Below are positions 49,117 through 61,955 of a stretch of DNA of 64,000 bases, piece by piece. The stretch comes from Cryptomeria japonica (taxonomy: Eukaryota; Streptophyta; Pinopsida; Cupressales; Cupressaceae). The notes below the pieces were generated by a model that searched no databases, was not told the origin of the DNA, and saw nothing but the letters and a program-made list of their open reading frames with translations. The stretch covers positions 202,288,449 through 202,352,448 of the forward strand of contig NC_081409.1 of the NCBI RefSeq assembly GCF_030272615.1. The letters are read 5' to 3'. The position numbers and the translations under genes were made by a program. The number at the start of each line of letters is the position of its first letter. Within the stretch, counting starts at the first letter, position 1.

Positions 49117-49125
49117 TATAAGATA
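49117..49125 (+). promoter_or_regulatory. TATA box of the antisense PMD gene (element D)
   Basis: TATAAGATA, 90 bp before the exon 1 ATG. Downstream CATCCTCATTGTCATCTACA is conserved in A and C and is a likely transcription start area. Confidence 0.65.
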
Positions 49126-49397
49126 GACCACAGGAAAAAGACATCCTCATTGTCATCTACACCTTCACGAGATCAAAGTGCAGAGCGAGAAAAGAGCAGC
49201 AGCAGTCAACAGCGATGGCCTTCGTGCACAGATTCGACCGTGTTCGACGATTTCAAAGGCCAGCAGAGGCAGGAGAGCCGGTAAGTACCACCAAACCTCC
49301 TCGTACTTTGACGCATTTGCTTTTGTCATTAATGCATGTTATTTAGAGCAATAAATGTGCTTAGGAATAGGGTACAAAAAAGTGCAAAAATGTATAA

Positions 49398-49625
49398 CTG
49401 CGTCTACGTCGGTGCCAGGCGCGTCTATGTCCGCCAGGCGCGTCTGTGTCTGGAACCGCGTTTATGTCAAATGGGGGCACGTCTACGTCATGTAGGGGCG
49501 TTTGTGTTTCAAAGTCGCGTTTATGCAAAATTTAGGCACGTTTATGTCATACAGGCACGTCTGCGTTGTTTAGGCGCGCTTGTGCAGTCTATAGGCGCGT
49601 TTGTGAGTTAAAAGCGCGTTTATGT
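49398..49625 (+). repeat. Intron minisatellite 2 (element D)
   Basis: About ten units with core GCGTCTGTG or GCGTTTATG (for example AGGCGCGTCTGTG at 49436-49448), 5' part of the PMD intron. Complementary units occur in the leader at about 61796-61955. Confidence 0.85.
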
Positions 49626-49752
49626 CCAAAAATGCAAGGTTTTGTCTTCTAGGTCAAATCGGCAGGTCTGTGATGAACATACGTTGTCGATTGGATAAGC
49701 TGCTGAGAGGATACACTCAAGTAGGTCCTCTAGGAAGACTAGGATAGATCAA

Positions 49753-50025
49753 GGCACTTTGTGATGAACAGGGAGCACCAAGATAGAGTTCTTTGTGATG
49801 AACAAGGAGTACCCAAAGTAGGAGTAGCACTTTGTGATGAACAGGGAGTGCAAATGTGAGTAACACTTTGTGATGAACAGTGAGTGTCACATACGTAGTA
49901 CTTTGTGATGAACAGGGAGTACTACTAGGATAGAAGCAACACTTTGTGATGAACAGTGAGTGTCACTAGAGTAGATAGCCATATGCATTTAGATGAGTAG
50001 CATTTTGTGATAAATAGTGAATGCC
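49753..50025 (+). repeat. Intron minisatellite 1 (element D)
   Basis: Seven copies of ACTTTGTGATGAACAGGGAG variants with 33-60 bp spacing, 3' part of the PMD intron. The last copy is more diverged. Confidence 0.85.
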
Positions 50026-52073
50026 ACTATGACTGACACAATTGATTTGTTTGACTGCAGGAGTATTTGCCTATGTTGGAGCCACGGGAGAGATTCCCGT
50101 CGACTCAGAGATTGCGACCTGAGCTGACAGCTGAGGAGCGAGCTGCCATCGAGGAGATGGGTTTGAGACATGTGTTGTATGTGCCTGAGTTTCGGGCAAA
50201 CATGGGTTTGCTGACTGCGCTTGCGGAGAGATGGCACTCCGAGACATGTACCTTCCATTTGTCGATGGGTGAGATGACAGTCACCCTTGAGGATGTCTAC
50301 AGGATTCTGCATATACCAATTGATGGAGATTTGATTCCATATGATCGTGATGGAGACAAGGAGGCATTCAGACGGGTGTTTCAGGATCCCGGCCTAGAGA
50401 TGAGGGCAGGACATGTGGCATGGGACACCATGACAGCCACAGGGTTAGCTTTGTCAGCTGTGATTGGAGGGGCTATCAGTGGATTCCTGTGTCCGGATAG
50501 GGTGACACAGGGATTGGCAGTGGGCTGGGGAGGAGCACTAGAGACATTGGTGACGTAGCACACCAGATATGCTTGGGGACCATGTGTGCTAGCCCACCTA
50601 TATTATGAGCTTCACCAGTTTGTATACCATGGGTCAGTGGGATTGGGCTGTGGAGTGACCCTACTGCAGGTTTGGGCCTATGAGCATCTACCTATTATGC
50701 GACCGATGCACTTCGGGGGTAGAGGTCATGGACAGAGTTTTATTCATTTATATGACATGATCACCTCGCATCCGCGGATTGGCAGGTTGGAGCATTGGCG
50801 GCGAGTGATAGATGACATTGATGTAGTCATCTGGAGACCATATCTGGGATGTGAGGATTAGGAGGATGATGCAGTGGAGTTGCCTTATACCTTCTAGAGC
50901 AGGTACCTAATTGGGCGGATGCCCTATATATTAGAGAGACAGCTGGTGGATAGGGTATGCAGGCAGTATGGCAGGATCCAGAGGATGCCATGAGGCTTGG
51001 CTATGTATGCCCGTACAGTTAGGGATCGGGCGCAGTTTGGGCCTTTATTGTCATATGATCAAGCGCTAACACAGCTGGCAGAGATGGTGCCCCTACCTTG
51101 GGATATGTGGTCAGAGATCGAGGATGTCGGGATGGATGCGGAGTATGCAGCATATTGGACCGAGCATCCATTCTCGCGATTGACAGATCTAGGAGAGCTA
51201 CTGGAGGGAGAGGGAGGAGGAGACGATGATGATGATGGTGGGGGTGATGGGGGCCGAGGCCAACAGAGGCAGAGAGGAGTAGTTGGGGAGAGGAGAGTCG
51301 CACCTCGGAGAGAGGGTGGACAGGAGGGATAGGCCCGGGTGGTGAGGGGTCCCGGTGGATTGCCCCTACAGGTACCAGCAGCACAGGGTCCTAGAGCACA
51401 GGGACAGAGACATGGACAGGTACAGGGACAGGTGCCAGTACAGGCACAAGAGCAAGGATGGAGACAGGTATAGGGACCTAGGCATGTACAGAGACGGGTA
51501 CCCATTCAGGCACCAGTACACATACAGGTACAGGTACAGGGGCAGGCACCCGCAGAGAGAGAGCCACAGGCAGAGGCAAAGGGTGGGGATCCAGAGGAGG
51601 GTGACCTGATTGAGCTCAGGGAGATCTGCGAGGGCGAAGCAGATGAGATACAGGATCTGGAGAGGGAGAGAGACCGACTCAGGATGAGGCTCATGGATAC
51701 TGAGCGGGAGAGGGATCAGGCGATTCAACACTATACGGAGGCTGAGACAGCGCTGAGGGCAGGGAGGCAAGCGGCAGAGGACACAGGGGCAGGCTATGCA
51801 TATGTCCTGCAAGCAGGAGAGGAGATTGCCTACTGGATGGACCTCTATTATGGTGTCGTGCCAGCAGATCAGCGGGCAAGGAGCTTCCATAGACCATCGC
51901 GGATAGCGACAACTACGGGAGGGAGCCGGAGGAGACAGGCATCGAGTGGTGGGGTTATGGGTCCTCCACCACCACCAAATAGAGGGGACAGGAGAGATGA
52001 TCCTGGGGCAGGTCCTTCGAGGGCTTAGATTCTGTCAAGGCCAGGCGGCTCTGAGGGAGGGAGTTCATCATAG

Positions 52074-53788
52074 CCTTAGAGGGCTCCCTATGTATTAGTA
52101 TTGTACCATTTTTTTATTGTAGACACCTGCGGGTGATTTTGTAGCCATATGATTTTTTTGACATCATTGTATCATGACATTTTTTATTATATATGAGATG
52201 ATTCATTTTTGCAGCAGCTATATGCATGTGTATCTATGTGATGAGATGTTTTATGATGTGTGATGCTTATGATATGGATGCAAATATGTACATGAAGCAA
52301 TGCGATATTTTTGTTCTTTTGTGTTTTATATGTGATGTATGATGCAAATGTGAATGTATGTAATGCAGATGAATATAAGTAACGTAGATGAATATAATAA
52401 TGCAAATGTAAATTGTGCTAACAGGTGTTGTGTGCAGGATGTGATGCAGTTGTGATATCTATATGTATGTATGAAATGCTTATATGTGGTAATGCAGGTG
52501 CAACTACATGAAATGCAAATATTTTTGGTGTGTCATTATACTCAGTCATGTGATAGCAAGCTACGCGGACTTGAGAAGGACGATGGAAGTCAATCAAGAA
52601 AGGGGAATGAAAGATAGAAGATATGAACGTGAAAGAGCTTCTTGTGCGTTATCATCATTGAGCTTTATTATGGCAAGTAGGTTATGACAATCGAGGCATA
52701 TGTTCGACCCAGAAAGTCATTGTACCTATTTGCATGGAGATAAGACAGTCACAGACAAGGAATGCCCCAGTTCACACTAGACTCATAGTGTCCTCATATC
52801 CTTGGACAAGTCATAGCATTACTAAAAGACAATCCACAGACAGCAAATACAAATAGGTGACGATACCCCATCCTCGCCTTTCTAGTCAAAGACATCCTAG
52901 AGATAGAATCTCTAGTCAGAGACATCCTAGAAAAGCTAAAAGACATGTCACCAAATGATAAAATCAAAAGAAAACCAAGACTCAACACCAACATCCACTG
53001 TAGTCCTCAAGTTTAGTGTTTCTTGTCACTTCTATAAGTCTTATTTGATTGTGGTCACAATGTTGACTTTCACAGAAAGGATAGATAGCACTGAACCATA
53101 TGTTGTCTGAGTCTGTTGAAAGATTTGATTTTGTTGAAGCTCATTGTTGCTGCTGTCTCATCTGAAACTGACTGAATCCATGAAGCTGATACTTTATTGC
53201 GGAGAAGATGAAACTTTATTGCGGACTAATGATGCAAATGTTGCTTTATTGCAGATTGTGCGCGAATAGACTGAAGGAAGCTGGAAGAAACTGTACTCCT
53301 CGAAACATGTGATGTTCTTAGTTCCACACCCATTACTAGACGTAGGATCTGCCTTAGCCACATATAGGATCTGTTTTATTATGGATGGAAAAGGAGGTTT
53401 TATTATGAATGGCTAACCAATCTTGGGTAGATCAATAACAAGCCATGATGGGAATGAGTAAGTTTATTATGGATGAATTGGTCGTGAGTGTGTGCAAAGT
53501 GAAAGGATGAAAGTGAATCCTGAAGGAGGGAGGAGCAATGTCTCTATGCATGGCGCTGGTGACCTAGTTTTCACCATGGTACTTGCCCAGGGCGCCACCG
53601 AAGTGGTTTTCACCGTTGGACGAAATTATTTCTCTTTACTTTTTTCAATTTTTTTTAATTTTTTTGTGTCACAAGGCGCCTGTTTGCCAGGTTTTCACCA
53701 AGTAACGATTTTTTTGTTTTTATAATTTTTTTGTATTTTTGAATTTTTTTGATTTTTTTGTATTTTTGAATTAGGATATTTCGAAGAG
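52074..53788 (-). other. Spacer between PMD gene and pol (element D)
   Basis: Contains TGTAGACACC at 52118-52127, a CAT-rich tract, the small ORF at 52794-52994, AATAAA-type clusters on minus (about 53190-53470), GGTGAAAAC/GGCGCC units and an AT-rich end. Same order as in A and C. Confidence 0.6.
52794..52994 (-). CDS. Small conserved ORF, 66 codons (element D)
   Basis: MLVLSLGFLLILSFGDMSFS at the start and AMTCPRI at the end; same frame and length as in A and C. Hydrophobic N-terminus, then basic Ser/Arg repeats. Unknown. Confidence 0.33.
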   Translation of the reverse strand: MLVLSLGFLLILSFGDMSFSFSRMSLTRDSISRMSLTRKARMGYRHLFVFAVCGLSFSNAMTCPRI

Positions 53789-56700
53789 CTATGTGTAGAA
53801 CCTGCGAAGGTGCATGTTGTTGATAGGATCCTCCAAAGGTTCACCTTCTGTAGTTGAGAGCTGATATGCCCCAGATCCATAGGCTACTGTAATGATGTAA
53901 GGACCCAGCCAATTTGGTTCGAACTTGCCCTTCTTCTCTCTGTCTTGCTGGTTCTTGGGGTTTTCTCTGAGAACCAAGTCACCTACCTCAAATGTGTGAG
54001 GCTTGACCTTGTGATTGTAGCTACAACTCATTTGTTGTTGATAAGCCTTGAGATGATTAAAAGCAGTTTGTCTCCGTTCATCCAGCAGTTCTAGTTCTTG
54101 TAAGCGAGAGACCGTGTAATCTTCATCAGTGATGATGTTTTGCAAAGAGACCCATAGAGAGGGTAACTCAACCTCAATAGGTAAGATGGCTTCAGCGCCG
54201 TAGACAAGTGAGTATGGTGTAGCTCCTGTAGGTGTGCAGACACTTGTGCGGTAGGCCCAAAGTGCAGGATTGAGTTGGATATGCCAATTACCGCCAGCGT
54301 CGTCGACTGTCTTCTTGAGGATTTTAAGGATTGTTTTATTAGATGCCTCAGCTTGGCCATTACCTTGGAGGTAATATGGTGTGGAGAAATGATGGGAAAT
54401 ATGGAAACGGTCACAGAGTTCACGAACATCCTGATTTTTGAAGGGACGCACGTTATCAGTAATAATGGAATCAGGAATACCATATCGGCATATGATATAG
54501 TTAAGGATGAAGGTAGCAATCTGTTTTCCAGTGACTTATGTGAGAGGCACAGCTTCAATCCACTTTTTGAAATACTTTGTGGCTGTGATAATGAATTTAT
54601 GACCATTAGAGGAAGGAGGGTGAATCTTGCCTATGAGATCAAGTCCCCACTGACAAAAGGGCCAAGGAGACGCAAGTGGTTGTAGTTCTTGTGCTGGCAC
54701 ATGTATGAGGTCTCCATGAATTTGACATTGCTTACATTTCTTGACAAACTGATATGAGTCTTTTTCCATTTTGGGCCAGTAATATCCAGTCCTGATGAGT
54801 TTCTTGGCCAAGGTAGGACCACTAGCATGTGGACCACATATCCCTTCATGCACTTCACGTAACGCAATCTGAGCTTTGTCACTTTCTAAACATCTAAGAA
54901 GAGTGCCATCTAGACCTCGCCGGTATAGGATATCAGCTAGAATGACATATCGAGAGGATTGGCGAATGAAGGTGCGACGTTGGTTATTTGATAGATCAGG
55001 AGGTAGGGTATTGTTGCGAAGGTATGTGAAGATGGAACCATATAACTGGGATTCGGAACCAACAATGCATATCATTTCAGTAGGAGTGATCTCATATGAA
55101 GGAACCAAAAGGTTATCCACCAAGAACTCATCGCAGGTCTCATTGTGAGGTAGATCAATCAGTGAAGCAATTGTAGCCATGGCATCTGGAGCACGATTTT
55201 GTTCTCTTGGTATCTTCTCAAAATCTATCTCTATGAAATGTTGTTTCAAATCATCCACCAGTTGCTTGTAAGGCATTAATTTTTCATCTTTTGTTTGGTA
55301 ATCGTCAGTTGCTTGATGGATGACAAGTTGAGAATCCCCAAAAACACGAAGTTCCTGGATCTTCCATTGAACTGCAATTCGTAATCCATTTGTTAATGCC
55401 TCATATTCCACTATATTGTTAGTGCAAGGAAATGATAAGCGGTATGATTTTGGTATAGAATCGCCTTGAGGAGTTATATTGAGAATACCAGCTCCTGCCC
55501 CATGTTGTGTGTATGAGCCATCAAAGTATAGTTGCCATGGCCTTGCATGTGATATTGTTAAAATGGATTCATCTGGAAATTCTGAATTTAGAGGAACATC
55601 ATCAATCATGGGGGCATCTGCTAATTGATCCGCAATGGCTTGTCCTTTTATTGCTTTTCTATCCACATACTCGATGTTGAATTCACTAAGGATCATTACC
55701 CACTTGGCTAGTCGGCCAGTAAGTGTTGCCTTATTGAGAAGGTATTTTAATCGATCAATTCTTGCAATCAACTTAGTCTTATGAGAGAGCATGTAATGGT
55801 GTAATTTCTGTGAAGCAAAGACCACAGCGAGACATGCACGCTCGATTGGTGTGTAGTTTAGCTCATATCCCACCAATGTGCAACTGATGTAGTATACTGC
55901 TTTTTCCTTGCCATCAGCAATTTGTTGTGCTAGGAGTGCCCCCAGTGCTATTGGAGTAGCTGATATGTATAGTAGAAAAGGCTGATCTAGAACAGGTGGC
56001 ATCAAAACTGGCAGATTCAAGAGATAATCTTTGAGCGTCTGAAAAGCTTGTTGACAATTATCATCCCATTTGAACTTGATATTTTTATGTAGCAGGTGCT
56101 GGAAAGGATTACACTTATCTGCAAGTTGTGCTATGAATCTTCGTATAGACTGGAGTCTCCCTTGTAAGGATTGAAGTTGACTGATATTTCTGGGTGGCGG
56201 CATGTCCAAGATAGCCTTGACTTTTGCTGGATCGGCTTCGATTCCTCTTTTGGACACAATGAATCCTAGGAGCTTCCCGGAGGTTACTCCAAAGACACAT
56301 TTCTTGGGGTTTAATCTTACTTTGTATTTTTCCAACCGATCAAAGACGACTGAAAGTATGTCCAAATGTGTATTTCTGTCTACTGATTTACCCAAGAGAT
56401 CGTCAACATAATCTTCCATGGTTATGTGCATGAGATCATGAAAGATAGTGGTCATTGCTCTTTGATATGTAGCACCTACATTTTTTAGCCCAAAGGGCAT
56501 GACATTCCAACAGAAAGTTCCCCACGAAAAGGTGAATGATGTTTTATGTTGATCCTCAGGTGCAATCCTGATTTGATTATAACCAGAAAATCCATCCATT
56601 AAAGATAACATTTCGTGACCTGTTGTGAGATCAACGATCAAGTCAATATTTGGTAATGGGAAGTCATCTTTTGGACAAGCTTTGTTGATGTCTCTGAAAT

Positions 56701-59700
56701 CTGTACATATTCTGATGCTGCGATCTGGTTTACTAATAGGTACTAAGTTGGAGATCCATTTGGGATAATCAATTGGGCGTATGAATCCGACATCCAATAA
56801 CTTCTCCAGCTCTGCTTTGACTAGTAATGCCACTTGTGGATGCATTTTTCTTAATTTCTATTTTACTGGCTTTGCCCCCAGTTTGACTGTTAAATGATGC
56901 ATTACCAAATCCGGATCTAGTCCAGGCATATCAGCGTATGACCATGCAAAGTTGATTTGTCGTTCCTTGAAGAAGCTTATGAATTTTGACCTTTCGGACT
57001 CTATCAATGATTTAGCCAGGAATATATTGTGTGGAACCTCTTCTGTACCAATGTTTGTCTTGATAGTCTCCTCTACCAACATGGATGACTTTTCCTCATA
57101 CGAGGCTGGGAGAATGTCGAGCCTTCCATCTTCGGGTGCCTTAGAGAGGTTTTCGCCCTCAGATACGTCCTTTCTTTTTACTTTTTTGGGATCAGATAGC
57201 GCCACAGTGTGGTTTTCACCATAAGACCCTTGATTTGTTCTTATTTTCACATTTTTGTGACTAGAAGGTCCGACACCCTCACCAAAATATGCCATGTTGT
57301 TGAGTTCTATGGTGTATCCTTTTTTATGGTCCCCTAGGGGAAGATCATCTCATATGCCAAGATAGTCAATAATAGCTTCGTCATTTTGGAATGTGTCAAA
57401 TTGTGCTGGTCCTTCATAATCCCAGTCAATGAGTTGGTGATGAACAAGGGGAAGGCCTTTAATGTTTTCAGAGTTCGCCGGGCTAAGAGTGAAGATGTGG
57501 TTATATTCAGGTATATCAAGGCAATCGTCGAAGTCATCGATGGCACTCTCCTCATCAATTTCGATCGTGAGCGAATCCAAATTGTTGTCACTAGTAGCGC
57601 ATTCTGGGATAGGTGTTCTCATCCTATGTGATTTCAACCTAGAACCTTGAGACGAAGACTGTACGGAATCCTTATGGTTTGTTTCTTGACCAACTCTGAA
57701 CTTTTTATAAAATTCTTCTTCTTCTATGGGTTCATCTGGCTCTCTGAAGGTCTCGGTGAGCTCATAGTCACTAGAGGATTTGTTTGAACCCCATTCCCAT
57801 TCGTTGGAATCTGTGGTATAGCAATCCTCTTGTTGAACTTTGGCAACTTTGATTTGTGATGCCTTTCCTATCCTTTTAGTGTGGATCTTGGAAGTTAGAA
57901 AACCAAGTCCCTTCAAGCATTCCCTTTTTACAATCAATTCAGGTTGTAAAGGCTCCATAACGCCTTCTTTGTTTAACCCAAGAGGGCTTTTTCCATCATA
58001 CCCAAATTTTTGTAGAATCTTGAAGCCTTTGCCATATTTCTCATAGGGTATATTGATCTGATCTTGTGTGTCATCTTCAATGTCTTTGTAGACCATTTTG
58101 TATAAATCTTCCTCTTCTAGTTCGCCCCATCTTTGAAAGGTAGTAGGATCCCATTTGACTACCATGATGGATATTTTCTTATTAGGATGTGGCCTTCCAT
58201 ATTCTTTTGGAGAGCTCATGACTTCTCGTAAATACATGGTCTGATTTAAAGTGTATTCCCCCATGCCTTTGTCCTGAAATTTTCCTTTAAGTTCACCTTG
58301 TTTTGATGTCGAAGGTTTCAACGACTCAGGGTCAATGTATGCCGAAGAAGGAACAGCTTCACAATTACTGGGAATGATGGTCTCAGTATGTGATCTCAAG
58401 TTATTGCAATATATGAACGGATTAGGATCACTATTAACTGTTACCTCGACTCCGTTATGAGGAAACTTAATGCATTGATGATATGTCGATGGGACTGCCC
58501 TCATTTCATGAATCCAAGGACGTCCTAGCAATATATTATAAATGAGATCCAGATCCAAGACTTGACAAACAACATCCTTTGTGACTGGCCCAATTCTTAG
58601 AGGTAGGGTGACTGTGCCCTTGCATGAGAGCTCTTCATCATCATATGCCTTGATGGTGATTTGATTTGTTAAATTCATAGCTTTATCTGAATATCCCAAT
58701 TGTTTAATAGTGCTCAATGTACAAATGTTTAGACCAGCTCCTCCATCTATCAGGACTCGCTTTATTCGATGTTTGTGTATGAAGGCTTCAATGTGTAAAG
58801 GTGCATTATGTGGCTGACTTACGGAGGCGTTATTGGCTTCTGTGAATGTAAGGGAATGTGGAATGGAAAGGTAACCCACCATGGCATGAAACTGGTCCAC
58901 ATTCAGATCAGTAGGAACGCCAGTGTCTCTCAAGATTTTGTCAAGAATAGCTTTATGAGCGGGGGATATACGTAGGAGCTCAAGGATGGAGATGAGCGCG
59001 GGTGTCTTCCCTAACTGTTCTACAAGGTCATACTCAGGTTTGGTTGATGAAGAAGCGGTATTTTTAGTGGAGGCACCTGGCAACGTAATTTTACCTCGAT
59101 GAGTTGTAACATGACTTTCAGAGGTATGTTCGGAAGAAGATCCAACACCTCTTAGGACAATCTTGGGTCTCTGAGGAGGATTCTCAGAATTTTTGTTCTT
59201 GATGGTAATAGTAGAGATATGATTGTCCATCGAGATGTGATTGATAGTTGAATCATAGTTATAAGGTGCTCTAGTATAGTTGGCTTGATCATCTGTGACT
59301 TTAGCTTTTCCCTTGTCATGCTTTGGGAATGGTTCCTTAAACATCTCATGTTCTTGATTAGATGAGTGTCCCTCAATCTCGATGTCACCTCCATCAATGA
59401 GATCCTGTACTATGTTCTTCAGTCGATGACAATTTCCTATCTTGTGACCCTTGCTCTTATGAAATTCACAATATTCATCATCATTCCACCAATTTGGTTT
59501 AACCTTTGGTTCATATGGAGGAAAATCTGGAACTATGATCACTTTGTTTGCCACAAGCTTTTTGAAGATTGATTCAAGTGGTTCTCCCAATGGAGTGTAC
59601 TTCCTTCGTGATCTGGAAGTTGTTTGAGTATTCACTTGATTGTTTGTAGAACTTGATCCCGAAAAGATGAATTTGGGTTGCACTGTATTGGCATCAACAA

Positions 59701-61300
59701 CACCATCATTGACTGTGTTCTTGTTTTTATTCCAAAATCTTGGCTTGTCTTTCCCTTTAAAGTCATCTTTGTTCTCTTTGAATATCTTAATGACTCCTTT
59801 TTCAATTAGGACCTTTTCTGTTGCTAAGCCTTTTTCAATGACGTCCTTGAAGGTGGACAAACAAGCTTTCCTTAGATCATAGCCAATGTCTTTGTTAACC
59901 TTTTGTGTGAACATCTCTACCATTTGTTTCTGTGTAATTTCACAAGAGCATCTACTGGCTAGATTTCTCCATCTTTGTAAAAATGATGCAAAATACTCTC
60001 CCTCCTTTTGCTTTGTGTTGCATAAAGTAGTGACTGACACATCTGTCTCTATATTGTAGGAGAAATGTTGAATAAATGCCTCTGCTAAGTCACCCCATGA
60101 CTTAATACCAGGTGGTAGTTGGGAGAACCATTCCATAGCTTGATCACCTAAGCTTTGCGGGAATAATCTCGTCAAATATGTCTCTTCTGAAGCTACTTCA
60201 ATGGAAGCTATGAAAAATTGTCTTATGTGTGCCTTGGGGTCCCCTTTTCCTCTATACTTGTCAAATTTAGGCATCACAAAGTGTGCAGGAAATGGAGGCA
60301 TTGGAATGCTCTTGTCAAATGGATAAGGACATATGTCTCTCATTGTGTATGTTGGTTTTGGTGTATTTATGTCCTCCATTTTCTTTTGTAAATCTCTGAT
60401 TTGTTGCTCCAAATTGCTCTTAGGTGGAGATCGACTTCTTGAACCATATCCCATGTTTGAGGCACCAATTGGAGGAGGAGCATATTGCATATATGGATGA
60501 TATTGATCATACACATGTTCATATGGAGGAGGTCTATATTGATGTGGCATATATGGAGCACTTGGTATAGTTTCATGTTGAGGAACCCCATATCTATTTT
60601 GCGCATGTATACCATATTCTACAGGCATGTCATGTTCTATTGTGTTGCCCCCAAATTTGACATGGGGTTTCCTTGTGTCCAAATTTTGAGCATGCCTTTG
60701 ATTATCCAATTGTTTTGGTTGATCCATAGCTTGAGCATATCTATCTGCATAAGACCTCCATAATGGTCTACGAAGGTAAGTATCATATGTTTGAGCATGT
60801 GTATGTGGGACCTCTGGTTTTTGAAGCAAAGCTGATGGTGATTCAGGTACCATGTGTGGTCCTCCATTTCCTCCACTATTAGGTCTCCTTTGATCCATGT
60901 TGGAGTGAGTTTGTTGCAAAGGTTGGTTTTCCATTATTTGAGACATGTCAAAATCATGAGGTATCTTGGCTCCACTTTGTGCCATCATGTATAAGAAATA
61001 TTGTCTATCCCTCCTCATTATTTCCTCAACCAATCGATTGAAATGGAGATTCATAATGGAATCTTCCACATCTGCTGAATGTATTGATAAGTTGTCCAAA
61101 TTGTCATTGTGTGTAGCATTATTGTTTGTAGTGTCTGCGTTTTCCACATTTGGAATGTTTCTATAAACATCCATGTCAGGCAATGTAGTGTGCTCAGGAT
61201 TGAAAAATAAATCGTTGTCATACTCATAAGAACTCATGTTTGCGGACTCTTGAGCCTCTTTAGTTTCTCTCCTAGATTTTTGAAGACGGGTTTCAACCAT
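53789..61300 (-). pseudogene. Gag-protease-RT-RNase H-integrase polyprotein (element D)
   Basis: A single frame of 2,504 codons from ATG at 61300, broken only by TGA 57350-57352, TAG 56858-56860 and TAA 54536-54538. Domains by residue: gag core about 322-460 (YPFDKSIPMPPFP, MEWFSQLPPGIKSWGDLAEA); finger about 608-627 (CEFHKSKGHKIGNC); protease about 852 (LIDGGAGLNIC, ILLGRPW); G-patch about 1083-1115; RT about 1490-1700 (YVDDLL near 1632). The degenerate RNase H is near 1775 and the archaeal-type RNase H near 1920-2040 (DGSYTQHGAG). Integrase is about 2150-2420, H2C2 then D-D-E. The single frame implies processing by its own protease. The first 1,316 codons are intact. Confidence 0.93.
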
Positions 61301-61795
61301 GAACTAGGTATTTGACCAAGATGTGAGAGACTAGATGAAAAATGGAAAGAGTATGGAAGACCAAGAGTTGAATGGAATGTAAATGAATCTGAGGTGTACT
61401 TGCAATGTCCAAAGTGTAAGACCAAGTATGTATGTGGTAGAGTAGGTGTGACTTCCAAAGAGAGGATAGTTTCTCTTGATGAGGTAAGCTGACTTTGACT
61501 CTAAGTAAGACCAAATGAGACCCAAAGGTAAGAAACCTTGATGAGGGACCACTTAGCAAAGTGTTGTTGTATGTAGTGTGTTGACAAAGTATGATGAGGA
61601 CAAGCAAGTGACCTTTTGACCCAAGTTTAGACAAGTATGAATGTAAAATGAGATGTGAAGCAATGATGAACTATGTGAGACCCAAAGACAGGTTGAATGC
61701 TAGATGAAACCTGAAGAAACAACCTAGGAAGCTCAAGAATTCCGAAACTGATTTCTTTTGTTTGCTGGACTGTGAAATTTTCTTGCAATTTTAAA

Positions 61796-61955
61796 CACAG
61801 ACGCGCCTGTATACTTCACAGACGCGGTTATCCGACTCAGCCGTATTTCTATTCAACACAGACGCTGTTATAAACACAGACGCTATTATGCCCTTCACAG
61901 ACACTTTTAGATGACTCATACGCAGTTAAAACAGACACAGACGCGTTTCTGTAAA
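61796..61955 (+). repeat. Leader minisatellite, inverted relative to the PMD-intron array (element D)
   Basis: About seven units of CACAGACGCG(C/G) on +, for example CACAGACGCGCCT at 61796-61808, the exact reverse complement of 49436-49448. Confidence 0.8.

Larger units (their letters stand above)
49215..52073 (+). pseudogene. PMD gene, antisense to its element (element D)
   Basis: Exon 1 is 49215-49280 (22 codons, MAFVHRFDRVRRFQRPAEAG...), donor GTAAGT. Intron 49281-50060 ends CTGCAG. Exon 2, 50061-52073, keeps one frame throughout (692 codons in all). PMD core: MGLRHVLYVPEFRANMGLL, ERWHSETCTFHLSMGEMTVT, LEDVYRILHIPIDG, ISGFLCPDR and LHQFVYHGSVGLGCG. An Asp/Gly-rich run, a Gln/Val-rich run, a coiled coil (LERERDRLRMRLMDTERERD) and GPPPPPNRGD follow. 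Stops at 50556, 50859, 50895, 50991, 51330, 51471 and 52026; no frameshift. The PMD is a putative nucleic-acid-related fold of TE origin; its role here is unknown. Confidence 0.87.
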
